A model generated the notes under the pieces. It was not told the DNA's origin. It saw nothing but the letters and a program-made list of their open reading frames with translations, and did no database searches. 64,000 nt of DNA from Kangiella koreensis DSM 16069 (lineage in GTDB: Bacteria > Pseudomonadota > Gammaproteobacteria > Enterobacterales > Kangiellaceae): contig NC_013166.1 in NCBI RefSeq assembly GCF_000024085.1, forward strand, positions 620,001-684,000, given 5' to 3'. A program made the position numbers and the translations under genes. Positions 1-8,959 of the stretch are shown one piece after another (the stretch's first letter is position 1; each line of letters begins with the position of its first letter).

Positions 1-365
1 TTACAGCCCTGGTCATCATCTACCTTATCTTACAGGTGGTAAGCCAAAGAACTGCTGTAACAAGTCTTGAGAAAGAGCTTAAAGAGAGTCGCCAGCTTTT
101 GCAGGAACAGAAATCGCAAATGCAGGAAGCGCGTAAAGAATACAGCGAAGTAATTCGCAAGCAGTTTGACGAATGGAGTCTGACTGGCAGTGAAATCGAC
201 ACCGCTTATCTATTGCTCAAAGGCTTGAGCTTCAACGAAATTGCCGAAGTTCGTGGCATTAAAGAAAAGTCCGTTCGTCAGCAAGCCTCGCAAATATATC
301 AAAAAGCCAATCTACCCGGTCGCCATGCATTCGCCGCCTGGTTCTTCGAAGATTTCATGGGGTAG
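1..365 (+). CDS. Membrane-anchored LuxR-type HTH regulator, 5' end missing
   Basis: The reading frame is open from base 3 and runs off the left edge, so only the C-terminal ~120 residues are visible. They begin in a hydrophobic stretch (ALVIIYLIL) that looks like the end of a transmembrane helix. A charged coiled coil of about 40 residues follows, then a LuxR/FixJ-type DNA-binding helix-turn-helix (LLLKGLSFNEIAEVRGIKEK, then SVRQQASQIYQK). The layout of membrane helix, coiled coil and HTH suggests a regulator that senses or dimerises at the inner membrane; the signal is unknown. The downstream gene converges on it and the two are separated by a stem-loop. Confidence 0.75.
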   Translation, partial: TALVIIYLILQVVSQRTAVTSLEKELKESRQLLQEQKSQMQEARKEYSEVIRKQFDEWSLTGSEIDTAYLLLKGLSFNEIAEVRGIKEKSVRQQASQIYQKANLPGRHAFAAWFFEDFMG

Positions 366-456
366 TGTTTTACGGAGCTTGTGCAATAACAGCTCCTGTC
401 AGAAAAAATTACTCTTTCTAAAACTCTCTTTTAATTTTCACCCTGGATAAAATAAA

Positions 457-491
457 ACTAGAGACAACAGCAAAATACTCTTGTCTCTAGT
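457..491 (-). terminator. Intrinsic terminator of the protease/VWA gene
   Basis: A perfect 11-bp inverted repeat (arms 457-467 and 481-491, loop 13 nt) lies just past the stop of the minus-strand gene. On that strand it is followed by a T-rich tract (TTTATTTTA), as expected for rho-independent termination. Confidence 0.7.
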
Positions 492-506
492 AGCTTATAA
501 AGGCTG

Positions 507-3383
507 TTAAATAAGCAGAAGTATAATCACCAGAATTAACAGCAATATAATCAGCAACCATAACCACCAATCATTACTAGAGCCACTGCCATCGTCTGGT
601 TTGGTGACTGGAACTGTTGGTCGACCAGGTTGAGTAATACCAATGCCAGGTTGATAACCACTGTCTTTATCGTGCTCAATGTTAACGCTGTAACTTCCAT
701 CGCCATTATCTTTTACCGGCTCAAGTACTTTGCTTCCAGGAACATCCGATAGGGTAAAGTTGTCGGCTTGGCCCGGACCGAGCAGATTGCCCAGTGAATC
801 CTGAGGAGTGAAGATAATGTTAACTTTATTACCATCCAGTGCAGTAACGACAAGAGAGTCTAATGTGGCTGTTGAATCGACGCGGGTGCTGACGTAAGCC
901 GACCATGAGGTTTCACGCATACCTTTGCAATCGTGACCATAGTGGCCGACGCAGCGGAAAGTGTAAGTACCGGGTCGTGTAAACAGATTGCTAAATTCGC
1001 GCCCCCAGGGGCCATTGTGCTCGAAGTTGCCATTGACCTCACGATCTTGAGTTAAGTCGTACCATTCCTCCTCATAGCTAATGACTGGCTTCCCAGCATC
1101 CTGCTCAAGTTGGAGTAGAGTCGCCTGCACCGGCGGTATGATATCACCTTGGATTTCCAGCGGCGCTTTTAAACCAGCTTTGCTGATTAAGTTACCAAAT
1201 GACTGTTTGGGTTTGGTCACAGAAAGTTTTACTGAACCATGATGGATACTGCGTCCGTTAGGGTAGTTGAGTCTAACTAATGGAGTAAAGCTTTCGCCAG
1301 TATAATAATGACGTTTGATATTAAGCGGTCTTATCACTGGCCCACCAGAAGCAATAACATTCATAAAGTAACGTAGCGGAATTGCTGGAGGGGGGAATTC
1401 ACCACTGCCTTTTGGGCGCTTAAAAGTAACCGACCAGGTGCCTTCGCGCTGCCCAGAAAACGGAAGTGGAATCTTAATGAACGACCAGGTACGCCCTGAG
1501 CTTGCTTCAATGCCAGCCGTTGAAGCGGTGATGGTATCGCCATTGGGTGCTCTGGCAGTAATATTTAAATGTCCCTCAGGCTTGTCCCAACCAGCGACAA
1601 TGGTCAGCATTTCTTCATCGCAAACCTCAAAGCTCATAGCTTCAGTTTCTTCAACATCGCGAGGAAGCTCAAAGGTTGGATCGATTAAGGTGCCATCTTC
1701 AAAAATATCGCCAAAGGCCAAAGCAAAGAATTTTTTCAGCTCCAGGCCATCACCAGCTCGGGTGTAAGCGCCGCCAGTAGATTGAGTTAAATCGGATAAG
1801 AGGCCACCGTTGAGATTAGCCTCAGTGCCAAGCCCAATGGCATGAATGCGTGTATCGCCAATATCGTTGGTCGCTGTTTCGATCATTGGCGGTGTATTCT
1901 GCAAACCATCGGTGAGCAACAGAATGGTTTTAGGGTTAGCACCGCCGGTGAGTTCGCTTTGTGCTTTATCGATACCATCGCCAATGCTGGTCCAGCCGTC
2001 AGGAATCAGGCCTCCCACTGCGCCACCAGAATAAGGAGCAGGGCCAATCAATTGATTTTTCTTGCCGGGATTTAAATTACCAATTCCTTCGTCGATAGAA
2101 GCGCTAGTTGAAAACGATACCAGCCCCATCCTATGTCCTGCGCTCGCCTCGACAAGCTGGACGAATAAGGATGCTGAGTCTTTCGCTTCATCTATTTTTG
2201 ACTGACCGGTTCCCGCGTCACCCGACATGGAGCCGGAACGATCAATAACAAGCATAATATCCTGATCCGGCACAGGCACAGGTGTGGTCGCAATATCGTT
2301 AAGCACTGAAGGGGAAGGGCAGTAATGCAGGTTACAATCAGTACCATAAGACAGTACGCCGAGATAGCGTCCCATCATATCGAACAGACCTGAACCAGAA
2401 CTTCCGCCGCTAACGTCAATATCAACACCAATAGAGCTGCTGCTGGCACTGTTAACCGTTTCCATATCCGCGTGTTTCGGCGCTAATTTTTTGGTCGCGC
2501 CATTGGGGTGGTGAATGCCAAAAATTTGCTCTCCAACTGAAGGCAAACTGTTGCGCATCGGAATCACAGGAATACCGAGACCACCCGGCGGAATATCCAG
2601 TTTCAAGATCGCATAGTCTAATCCGGAACCATCAGCCCAGCGATATTTCAGGTAGCCGGTGACTTTATGGAATATCGGATTATAACTGCCCGAGACGTTA
2701 CCCATGCAGTCCGTTTGATAATCAAAAGTTACGGAGCTGGTAGGCCATTCGTTATCGATATCACCTAAGCAGTGACCCGCAGTGATAACGGTATCAGGGC
2801 CGATTAAAGTGACGGAACAGGTTGATACTGCATTGCCATGAACCGTAACGATCATGCCGCAGCTTTTTGCAACCTCGCGCCTGATATCACCACCAGGAGT
2901 GCACTCGACGTTTTCCCATTCGGGAGGTGTGTTACAGAACCAGAATGGATCATAAGTAGGTTCAGAATAGCTACCGCTGAGAACGAATGGATCGCTGTTG
3001 GATAAGCCTGCCGAGTCACCCGGTAAGCTTTCGCCACGGCCATATTCGCTTAACTCGACGCTTCCGCTGGCGCTGCCGTCGGCAATATAGCGGATCGGAA
3101 TTCCGCCCGGAAATTCGGTATGGTTGATAGGACGAGTCCAGAATTGGTCGCCTGAGCTCTGGTCAAATGTATCGGTGCCATAACCAAGATCAACTTCAAG
3201 ACGATTGCCCGCAGGGATGTCAGCTGACGTAAAGTGCAGCATGACAAATTTAGTGCCGCCAGGGGCAGGGGTGTGAGAAAACTCATGAAGCCAGGTGGTG
3301 CCTGAGTCGGCGGGTTGCCCTGAATCTGGGCCTATTTCAATTGCAGGTGCAACAGACTGCACCGTTCCAGTGTTGTGTGACAT
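507..3383 (-). CDS. Trypsin-like serine protease / von Willebrand A fusion protein with C-terminal membrane tail
   Basis: 958 residues. Residues ~170-365 form a chymotrypsin-fold protease with a complete apparent triad: His204 (TAGHC), Asp256 (LDYAIL) and Ser329 (GSSGSG). Residues ~374-560 are a VWA domain with an intact MIDAS (DRSGSM, from Asp381) and a TDG motif. Beta-rich domains follow, and the protein ends in a Gly/Ser linker plus about 20 hydrophobic residues with no charged residue after them. There is no N-terminal signal peptide. An in-frame TAA four codons upstream, and AAGGAG in front of the ATG, fix the start. Many cysteines in the protease part suggest an oxidising compartment, which sits oddly with the missing signal. 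The likely role is adhesion plus proteolysis at a membrane; substrate and export route are unknown. Confidence 0.8.
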   Translation of the reverse strand: MSHNTGTVQSVAPAIEIGPDSGQPADSGTTWLHEFSHTPAPGGTKFVMLHFTSADIPAGNRLEVDLGYGTDTFDQSSGDQFWTRPINHTEFPGGIPIRYIADGSASGSVELSEYGRGESLPGDSAGLSNSDPFVLSGSYSEPTYDPFWFCNTPPEWENVECTPGGDIRREVAKSCGMIVTVHGNAVSTCSVTLIGPDTVITAGHCLGDIDNEWPTSSVTFDYQTDCMGNVSGSYNPIFHKVTGYLKYRWADGSGLDYAILKLDIPPGGLGIPVIPMRNSLPSVGEQIFGIHHPNGATKKLAPKHADMETVNSASSSSIGVDIDVSGGSSGSGLFDMMGRYLGVLSYGTDCNLHYCPSPSVLNDIATTPVPVPDQDIMLVIDRSGSMSGDAGTGQSKIDEAKDSASLFVQLVEASAGHRMGLVSFSTSASIDEGIGNLNPGKKNQLIGPAPYSGGAVGGLIPDGWTSIGDGIDKAQSELTGGANPKTILLLTDGLQNTPPMIETATNDIGDTRIHAIGLGTEANLNGGLLSDLTQSTGGAYTRAGDGLELKKFFALAFGDIFEDGTLIDPTFELPRDVEETEAMSFEVCDEEMLTIVAGWDKPEGHLNITARAPNGDTITASTAGIEASSGRTWSFIKIPLPFSGQREGTWSVTFKRPKGSGEFPPPAIPLRYFMNVIASGGPVIRPLNIKRHYYTGESFTPLVRLNYPNGRSIHHGSVKLSVTKPKQSFGNLISKAGLKAPLEIQGDIIPPVQATLLQLEQDAGKPVISYEEEWYDLTQDREVNGNFEHNGPWGREFSNLFTRPGTYTFRCVGHYGHDCKGMRETSWSAYVSTRVDSTATLDSLVVTALDGNKVNIIFTPQDSLGNLLGPGQADNFTLSDVPGSKVLEPVKDNGDGSYSVNIEHDKDSGYQPGIGITQPGRPTVPVTKPDDGSGSSNDWWLWLLIILLLILVIILLLI

Positions 3384-3625
3384 GATAAACTCCTTTTATC
3401 ATTGTGAAGGCCACAGCTTGGGATGCTATTGGTGGGTCTAACTGTAAGCTGTTGAGATCCTTCTGTTATTTATCAGTTTCCTAAAGGTTATTTAAATCTA
3501 CTGGCTGAACAGCCCGAAAAGTTAACGAACCCTCATAAAAGGTTAGAGCGTTACCTATTACTTGTCCAGTACATTTTTTGTACAGTATGAAGCTGTCGAT
3601 ACGATTAGATTCGATCGATATGAAC

Positions 3626-4792
3626 CTAGCGAATAGAATAATAGCGTCCCGGCCGATCACGTTTGGCTAGAACTAATTGCCACAACTGACCATTCTTGGA
3701 ACGGAAAAATCCGGCACTGCAATGCAGGTAATATTTCCACATGCGATAAAACCGCTGATCATAATTTTGAAACAACTTGTTTTGAGAAAGCTTATCCCAG
3801 GCATCATCAAAACGCTTCCACCAGGCCATTACCGTTTTGTCGTAGTCAGGCCCAAAGTTATGCCAGTCCTCGATAATGAAGCGTCTATCCAAAGCTTTAG
3901 ACAGCTGAGCCGCAGAAGGGATTTTACCGTTGGGGAAAATGTATTTGTCGATCCAGGGATCGCCGTTGGCAGTGGTGCGGTCAAGACCAATGGAGTGCAA
4001 TAAAAAGAGACCATCATCTTTTAATAAACGTAACGCCGTATCAAAAAAGGTCGGGTAATTTTTCGGGCCGACATGTTCAAACATGCCAATCGACACAATC
4101 TTATCGTATTCACCCGACAGCTCGCGGTAATCCTGCAACTTGATGGTTACCGGAAAACCCTCGCAGCGTTTTTGGGCGAGTTGTTGTTGTTCTTTGGAAA
4201 CCGTGATGCCATCAACTGAAACACCATATTGCTCGGCGGCGTAGCGAGCGAAACCGCCCCAACCACAACCAATGTCCAAAACTTTCTCGCCAGGTTTCAA
4301 TTCCAGCTTGCGGCAAATCAGATCCAGTTTAGCGATTTGCGCTTCGATGAGATTGTCCGCATTCACCCAGTAACCACAGGAATAACTCATGGTCGGATCC
4401 AGCATCGCTGCAAAAATCTCATTGCCAATATCGTAATGCCTCTCGCCAACCTCATAGGCGCGAGCGCGCTTCTGGCGATTAACGATATTCTGACGAATCG
4501 CCTCAAACAGCAACTTCAAGCGCGCCATACCGCCCAGTTTCTGCTCGATATCAGCACTCAGCAACCGGGTAAACAATTCATCCAGCGCCGCGCATTCCCA
4601 CAGACCATCCATATACGATTCGCCAAGTCCCAGCGAACCCTGCGATAGAATACGACGATAGACTGCAGCATCTAACACCTGAATATCCCAAGGGTTAGAA
4701 CCGTTAAAACAAACCCCAGCCTTAGCCGCTAAATCCGCCAGAATCTCAGGCGGCGCGACCTGAGCGCGCGAATGATCCGACACATCGTTCAC
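3626..4792 (-). CDS. cfa: Cyclopropane-fatty-acyl-phospholipid synthase
   Basis: 388 residues, against 382 in E. coli. The enzyme transfers a methylene group from S-adenosylmethionine to the double bond of unsaturated acyl chains in membrane phospholipids. The SAM-binding motif VLDIGCGWGG is at 171-180. The residues known to form the active site and bicarbonate pocket in E. coli Cfa are at the same numbers here: Cys139, Glu239, His266, Tyr317. Translation starts at GTG 4792, set by AGGAGG five bases upstream. The gene appears to be transcribed alone; its 3' end faces the promoter region of the protease/VWA gene. Confidence 0.95.
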   Translation of the reverse strand: MNDVSDHSRAQVAPPEILADLAAKAGVCFNGSNPWDIQVLDAAVYRRILSQGSLGLGESYMDGLWECAALDELFTRLLSADIEQKLGGMARLKLLFEAIRQNIVNRQKRARAYEVGERHYDIGNEIFAAMLDPTMSYSCGYWVNADNLIEAQIAKLDLICRKLELKPGEKVLDIGCGWGGFARYAAEQYGVSVDGITVSKEQQQLAQKRCEGFPVTIKLQDYRELSGEYDKIVSIGMFEHVGPKNYPTFFDTALRLLKDDGLFLLHSIGLDRTTANGDPWIDKYIFPNGKIPSAAQLSKALDRRFIIEDWHNFGPDYDKTVMAWWKRFDDAWDKLSQNKLFQNYDQRFYRMWKYYLHCSAGFFRSKNGQLWQLVLAKRDRPGRYYSIR

Positions 4793-4902
4793 ATTGACCT
4801 CCTATCAAGCTGAAACCCTTGGATACATTAACGTATGGCTAATCTAAGATGCAAGTGACCCGGTTATGAGCATCCCAGTGGTGTAGCAATTTCCAATCAT
4901 TA

Positions 4903-5190
4903 AAAGTCACTGGATTATGAAATACATCTCCCTAAAGGGATTCCCTTCGGTCACTTTATTTCACCAAAGGCCAGCTTCGCTGTTCAAAATCGCTCCCTGC
5001 GATTTTGTCCGCGGTCACAGCCGCGGGCAAGCAATTCTCCAAGAATTGCTACTGCATTCCCCACATCCCTGTGGGTCAGATGACATCTCTTTGCAGGTTT
5101 GCACTATCTTTAAGGATTGTCATTCCGTGCTACGACACGGAATCTGCTCTTTTCTCTTGGGCAGGCACACAGGCGCTGCCCCTACCCCTA
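4903..5190. repeat. Intergenic palindromic repeat cluster A
   Basis: Fills most of the 515-bp gap between cfa and the reductase gene; no gene is seen here. It contains the hairpin ATTCCGTG (5122-5129) / CACGGAAT (5136-5143) flanked by GTC and CTGCTCTT, and a second hairpin GGGCAG (5159-5164) / CTGCCC (5176-5181) followed by CTACC. Around 4905-5035 is a longer module (AAAGTCACTGGATTATGAAA ... CCAGCTTCGCTGTTCAAAAT ... CCGCGGTCACAGCCGCGG) that recurs near 16.64-16.74 kb. Confidence 0.8.
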
Positions 5191-5307
5191 CCAAGATAGG
5201 CTGGCCAAGGCACAACCCCTCAATCCTAACCCCAATCAATTTCACGCACCTTTCATACGAAAGTGTTATCCTCATAAACGTTAATAAATTACTCCAAGGA
5301 GACAGTC

Positions 5308-6354
5308 ATGAAAGTAGCCGCTTATGCAGCTCCCTCAGCAACCGAAGATCTTGCTCCCTTAGACATCGAGCGCCGCGCCGTTGGCGACAATGATGTGCTG
5401 ATCGATATTGAATACTGCGGCGTCTGCCACAGCGACATCCACACCGCGCGTAACGACTGGGGCGGCACACAATACCCCATCGTTCCCGGCCATGAAATCA
5501 TCGGTCGCGTGCTCGAAGTGGGGCAGGACGTATCTGAATTCAAAGCAGGGCAGCTGGTCGGCGTCGGCTGCATGGTCGATTCTTGTCGCCATTGCCATTC
5601 CTGCGATGAAGGGCTTGAGCAATATTGCGAAGAAGGGATCGTTGCAACCTACAACAGCGAAGACCCTGTTTCCGGTGGCATCACCCAGGGCGGTTATTCT
5701 GACAAAATCGTAGTCGATAAAGACTTCGTCTTAAGCGTCTCGGAAAAGCTCGACACCAAAGCAGTCGCGCCGCTCTTGTGCGCTGGCATCACAACCTACT
5801 CACCGCTGCGCCAATGGAACGTCAAGAAAGGCGACAAAGTAGGCGTTATTGGTTTAGGCGGACTCGGCCACATGGGCGTCAAACTGGCCAAAGCCATGGG
5901 CGCGCACGTTGTCATGATCACAACCTCGCCCGACAAAGGCAAAGACGCCAAACGCCTCGGTGCCGATGAAGTCCTTATCTCCAAAGATAAAGAAGCTATG
6001 AAACAACAGGCCAACAGCTTCGACTTCCTGCTCAACACAGTGCCCGTACCGCACGACGTCAATCCGTACGTTGCACTCCTCAAACGAGACTCAACCATGG
6101 TCATCGTCGGCGCGATAGCACCACTGCCGGATATTCATGGCGGAGGCCTGATCATGCAACGCAAACGCATCGCCGGATCATTGATCGGCGGCATCAAAGA
6201 AACCCAGGAAATGCTCGACTTCTGCGCGGAGCACAACATCGTATCCGACGTCGAAATGATCGATATGCAAAACATCAACGACGCCTACGAAAGAGTTATC
6301 AACTCCGACGTTAAATACCGCTTCGTGATTGATATGAAATCGTTGGCGCAGTAG
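5308..6354 (+). CDS. yahK: Zinc-dependent NADPH aldehyde reductase, YahK type
   Basis: 348 residues, collinear with E. coli YahK, a medium-chain dehydrogenase that reduces many aldehydes with NADPH. Catalytic zinc ligands are Cys40, His62 and Cys158 (LLCAG). The structural zinc site is Cys93, Cys96, Cys99 and Cys107. The Rossmann dinucleotide motif GLGGLG is at 182-187. The start ATG is preceded by a strong AAGGAG. It is probably cytosolic and detoxifies aldehydes. Neighbouring genes give no pathway; both flanks are repeat-filled spacers, so it is likely a single-gene unit. Confidence 0.9.
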   Translation: MKVAAYAAPSATEDLAPLDIERRAVGDNDVLIDIEYCGVCHSDIHTARNDWGGTQYPIVPGHEIIGRVLEVGQDVSEFKAGQLVGVGCMVDSCRHCHSCDEGLEQYCEEGIVATYNSEDPVSGGITQGGYSDKIVVDKDFVLSVSEKLDTKAVAPLLCAGITTYSPLRQWNVKKGDKVGVIGLGGLGHMGVKLAKAMGAHVVMITTSPDKGKDAKRLGADEVLISKDKEAMKQQANSFDFLLNTVPVPHDVNPYVALLKRDSTMVIVGAIAPLPDIHGGGLIMQRKRIAGSLIGGIKETQEMLDFCAEHNIVSDVEMIDMQNINDAYERVINSDVKYRFVIDMKSLAQ

Positions 6355-6365
6355 GACATAGTTTT

Positions 6366-6727
6366 AAAGTCATTGGATCCCGCGGTCACAGCCGCGGGAT
6401 GACAGAGCTTATTGGTAATAACCTATCTTGGTAGGGGCAGTGCCTGTGTGCCTGCCCAAAAGATCAAAAGCAGATTCCCTAAAGGGATTCCCTTCGGTCG
6501 CCTGAATCTAGTTCAGGATGACATGCCTTAGGGAATTTGCACTCTCTTTAAGGTTTGTCATTCCGTGCTACGACACGGAATCTGCTCTTTCTATCAGGAT
6601 AAAGTATGCAGGGGCGAGTGGCGCTCGCCCATTATCTAAAAGCAGATTCCAAATCCAGTTTGGAATGACAATACTCAAGGATATCTCACAATCAATAAGG
6701 GGTGTCATTCCCACGAAAGTGGGAATC
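6366..6727. repeat. Intergenic palindromic repeat cluster B
   Basis: Occupies most of the 589-bp gap before dbpA. It holds at least five hairpins of one family with different stems: ATCCCGCGG/CCGCGGGAT (6377-6400), ATTCCGTG/CACGGAAT (6560-6581), ATTCCAAA/TTTGGAAT (6646-6666), ATTCCCAC/GTGGGAAT (6707-6726) and an interrupted CCTGAA/TTCAGG type (about 6474-6524). It also has the GGGCAG...CTGCCC element (about 6432-6456) and a GGGCGAG/CTCGCCC hairpin (6612-6630). No gene seen. Confidence 0.85.
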
Positions 6728-6760
6728 CATTTCTTTTATCCCACATCCCGAAGATATCCC

Positions 6761-6789
6761 TTTATCATCCCCCTTGAGCTGTATATAAT
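6761..6789 (+). promoter_or_regulatory. Putative dbpA promoter
   Basis: A perfect -10 hexamer TATAAT at 6784-6789 is followed by TCGCAC, like the TATAATTCGCGC upstream of hemA in this window. The -35 position (TTTATC, 17 bp upstream) is a poor match, so only the -10 is convincing. Confidence 0.4.
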
Positions 6790-6943
6790 TCGCACAGCTT
6801 AAGAGCCTTGCTTCTCTCCCAAACTGCTTCATCCAAATTCAGTTCCGACAGATCACACAGCTCTATCATGTTAAAGTACATTCTCAGCGCTGCTGAATGT
6901 GTTCGCTTAACTATTACTATCTTCATTACTCTAGGATATACCC

Positions 6944-8326
6944 ATGAGCCACGTTGCTTTTTCGACCCTTGCTTTACAACCAGCCTTAATCGCCAATCTT
7001 GCTGATCTTGGCTTTGAGCGGATGACGCCGATCCAGGCGGATGCCTTGCCACAGGTTCTTGAAGGCAAGGACGTTATCGCGCAGGCGAAAACCGGTTCGG
7101 GTAAAACAGCGGTTTTTGGTTTAGGTATTCTGGAAAAACTCGACCCGAAAAATTTCTCGGTGCAATCTATGGTGCTGTGCCCAACGCGCGAACTGGCCGA
7201 ACAGGTTGCCGAAGAAATTCGTCGTCTGGCGCGTCCGATTGCCAACGTTAAAATATTAACCCTGTGCGGCGGCACGCCATTGCGTCCGCAAGCGGACTCG
7301 TTAAAACATGGCGCGCATATCGTCGTCGGCACGCCGGGCCGTATCGTCGATCATCTGGAAAAACAAACGCTGGATCTGGATGCCATATCAACCTTGGTAT
7401 TAGACGAAGCAGACCGCATGCTAGACATGGGTTTCGAAGACTCCATGGACGCCATCGTTAATGAACTGCCAAGACAGCGCCAAACCTTACTCTTTAGCGC
7501 CACCTACCCGCCACAGATTCAAGCCATCGCTGAACGCGTTATGGTCAAGCCGGTATTGGTTCAAGCGCTCGAAAAGCACGACAGCTCCAGCATCAAACAA
7601 GACTTCTACAGAATCAGCGATGAAGGCGAACGCGATGTCGCAGTGCGTTTGTTGCTACTCAAATACCGTCCTGACTCAACCGTGATTTTCTGTAACACCA
7701 AACGCCACGTTAAAGACCTGACCCAGGAACTGAAACGCCACGGATTCAGCGTATTGGCACTGCACGGTGATCTGGAACAGAAAGAACGTGACCAGGCTCT
7801 AATTCGCTTTGCGAACAACAGCGTATCGATCATGGTCGCCACCGACGTCGCCGCCCGCGGACTCGATATCGACTCGCTCGATCTGGTCATCAACTACCAC
7901 ATCGCCAGCGACCCGGAAATCCACGTCCACCGCATCGGCAGAACAGGCCGCGCCGGCAACAAAGGCCACGCCTGCTCCATCGTCATCAGCAAAGAAAAAC
8001 ACAAAGTTGCGCGCCTCGCAGAATACCTCGGCCAGGAAATCGAGCCGATAGCACTGCCCGATACCCAACTATTAAAAGAACCGACCTTCAGACCACCGAT
8101 GGCAACCATCCAGATAGACGGCGGCAAGAAACAGAAACTACGCCCTGGCGACATCCTCGGCGCACTAACCGCAGACTACCGAATCGAAGGCAACGACGTC
8201 GGCAAAATCCAGGTCGCCAACAGCTGGGCCTACGTCGCCGTAAAAACCGCCGTCCTCGAAACCGCCGTCCAGCTACTCAACAACGGCAAAATGAAAGGCA
8301 AAAAATTTAGAGCGAGAAAGATTTAG
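6944..8326 (+). CDS. dbpA: ATP-dependent RNA helicase DbpA
   Basis: 460 residues, close to the 457 of E. coli DbpA. This DEAD-box helicase is directed to 23S rRNA hairpin 92 and acts in late assembly of the 50S subunit. Visible motifs: Walker A AKTGSGKT (48-55), DEAD (154-157), SAT (185-187), the helicase-C block HRIGRTGRAG, and the DbpA-type C-terminal RNA-binding domain containing DGGKKQKLRPGDILGALT. AGGA lies upstream of the ATG. The gene is monocistronic, with its own -10 region and terminator. Its codon use is richer in GC than the accessory genes immediately downstream. Confidence 0.95.
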   Translation: MSHVAFSTLALQPALIANLADLGFERMTPIQADALPQVLEGKDVIAQAKTGSGKTAVFGLGILEKLDPKNFSVQSMVLCPTRELAEQVAEEIRRLARPIANVKILTLCGGTPLRPQADSLKHGAHIVVGTPGRIVDHLEKQTLDLDAISTLVLDEADRMLDMGFEDSMDAIVNELPRQRQTLLFSATYPPQIQAIAERVMVKPVLVQALEKHDSSSIKQDFYRISDEGERDVAVRLLLLKYRPDSTVIFCNTKRHVKDLTQELKRHGFSVLALHGDLEQKERDQALIRFANNSVSIMVATDVAARGLDIDSLDLVINYHIASDPEIHVHRIGRTGRAGNKGHACSIVISKEKHKVARLAEYLGQEIEPIALPDTQLLKEPTFRPPMATIQIDGGKKQKLRPGDILGALTADYRIEGNDVGKIQVANSWAYVAVKTAVLETAVQLLNNGKMKGKKFRARKI

Positions 8327-8342
8327 AGCTTTCCTCATAACG

Positions 8343-8370
8343 AAAAAGCCGTGCAAAGTACGGCTTTTTT
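8343..8370 (+). terminator. dbpA intrinsic terminator
   Basis: 10-bp stem AAAAAGCCGT / ACGGCTTTTT (8343-8352 and 8360-8369) with a 7-nt loop, ending in a run of T, 17 bases after the dbpA stop. Confidence 0.9.
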
Positions 8371-8390
8371 ATGTGTTGATTCCATAAATG

Positions 8391-8409
8391 TACTCTGACC
8401 CCATTAATT
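8391..8409 (-). repeat. Island-boundary repeat, copy 1
   Basis: The minus strand reads AATTAATGGGGTCAGAGTA, identical over 19 bp to the plus-strand copies at 12275-12293 and 12540-12558. It sits where the high-GC dbpA unit ends and AT-rich accessory genes begin. Similar TTTACTCTGACCCC sequences are, to my recollection, common near REP-associated transposases in gammaproteobacteria; no transposase is present here. Confidence 0.8.
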
Positions 8410-8530
8410 CACTGGGACAGATTTATGCATGAATAGATAATGGATGTCCCATAAGTCCCATATAAATAGTAGGAAAAGGTTAATGTGAAGAATATATTTA
8501 GCTTTTTGGGTAGAATTTATAAATTAATCG

Positions 8531-8941
8531 TTAAGCAGATTGGAAGTATTTGGGAAGCCACTTTGTGAATCTTAGCGCTTCATTAGATAAAGCTTTAGTA
8601 TTTGGGATATAGTTGGCCAAAGCGCGTAATATTAGAGTGACTGCTTCTGCATAAAGATCTATATCAGCATGCCCATCTTCTTTATCACCCCAGTGTTTAA
8701 GCCAGTTGCGAGTGTAGTTTAGGTGCTTTTGTGAATAAGTTTTAGGATCCATATGTAACTTTTTTGGAACTGTTTCCATAACAATTCTGAAAGCGGCTTC
8801 AGCTTTTAGTGGTCGACCAAATAGTTCTTCGGCGGCTCCGGCTAGTGTTATTGCTGGCGCAGGTGCGTTATGGTCAAGCAGCAGCCGTATAGCCCAATCA
8901 AGCTGCTCTTCAGCTACTTCAAGTTTACTGACATTTTGCAT
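8531..8941 (-). CDS. HEPN-like small protein (Rx4H motif)
   Basis: 136 residues, function not known. It is mainly helical, with a conserved-looking N-terminal AITLAGAAEELFG segment and the sequence RNWLKH (Arg78-x4-His83). That matches the Rx4H signature of HEPN ribonuclease or nucleotide-transfer domains. It is the second gene of a two-gene minus-strand unit, 18 bp after the upstream ORF, which also carries Rx4H. The base composition is AT-rich, unlike dbpA. The HEPN assignment rests on the motif and helical character only. The ATG has a weak ribosome binding site, so translation may be coupled to the upstream gene. Confidence 0.6.
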   Translation of the reverse strand: MQNVSKLEVAEEQLDWAIRLLLDHNAPAPAITLAGAAEELFGRPLKAEAAFRIVMETVPKKLHMDPKTYSQKHLNYTRNWLKHWGDKEDGHADIDLYAEAVTLILRALANYIPNTKALSNEALRFTKWLPKYFQSA

Positions 8942-8959
8942 AAATCTTTTAACTTATCA

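Noticed and set aside
4917..5393. Plus-strand ORF overlapping the yahK start
   Set aside because: Lies in repeat cluster A and then reads yahK in the wrong frame.
6518..6802. Plus-strand ORF before dbpA
   Set aside because: Composed of repeat-cluster sequence and the dbpA promoter region.
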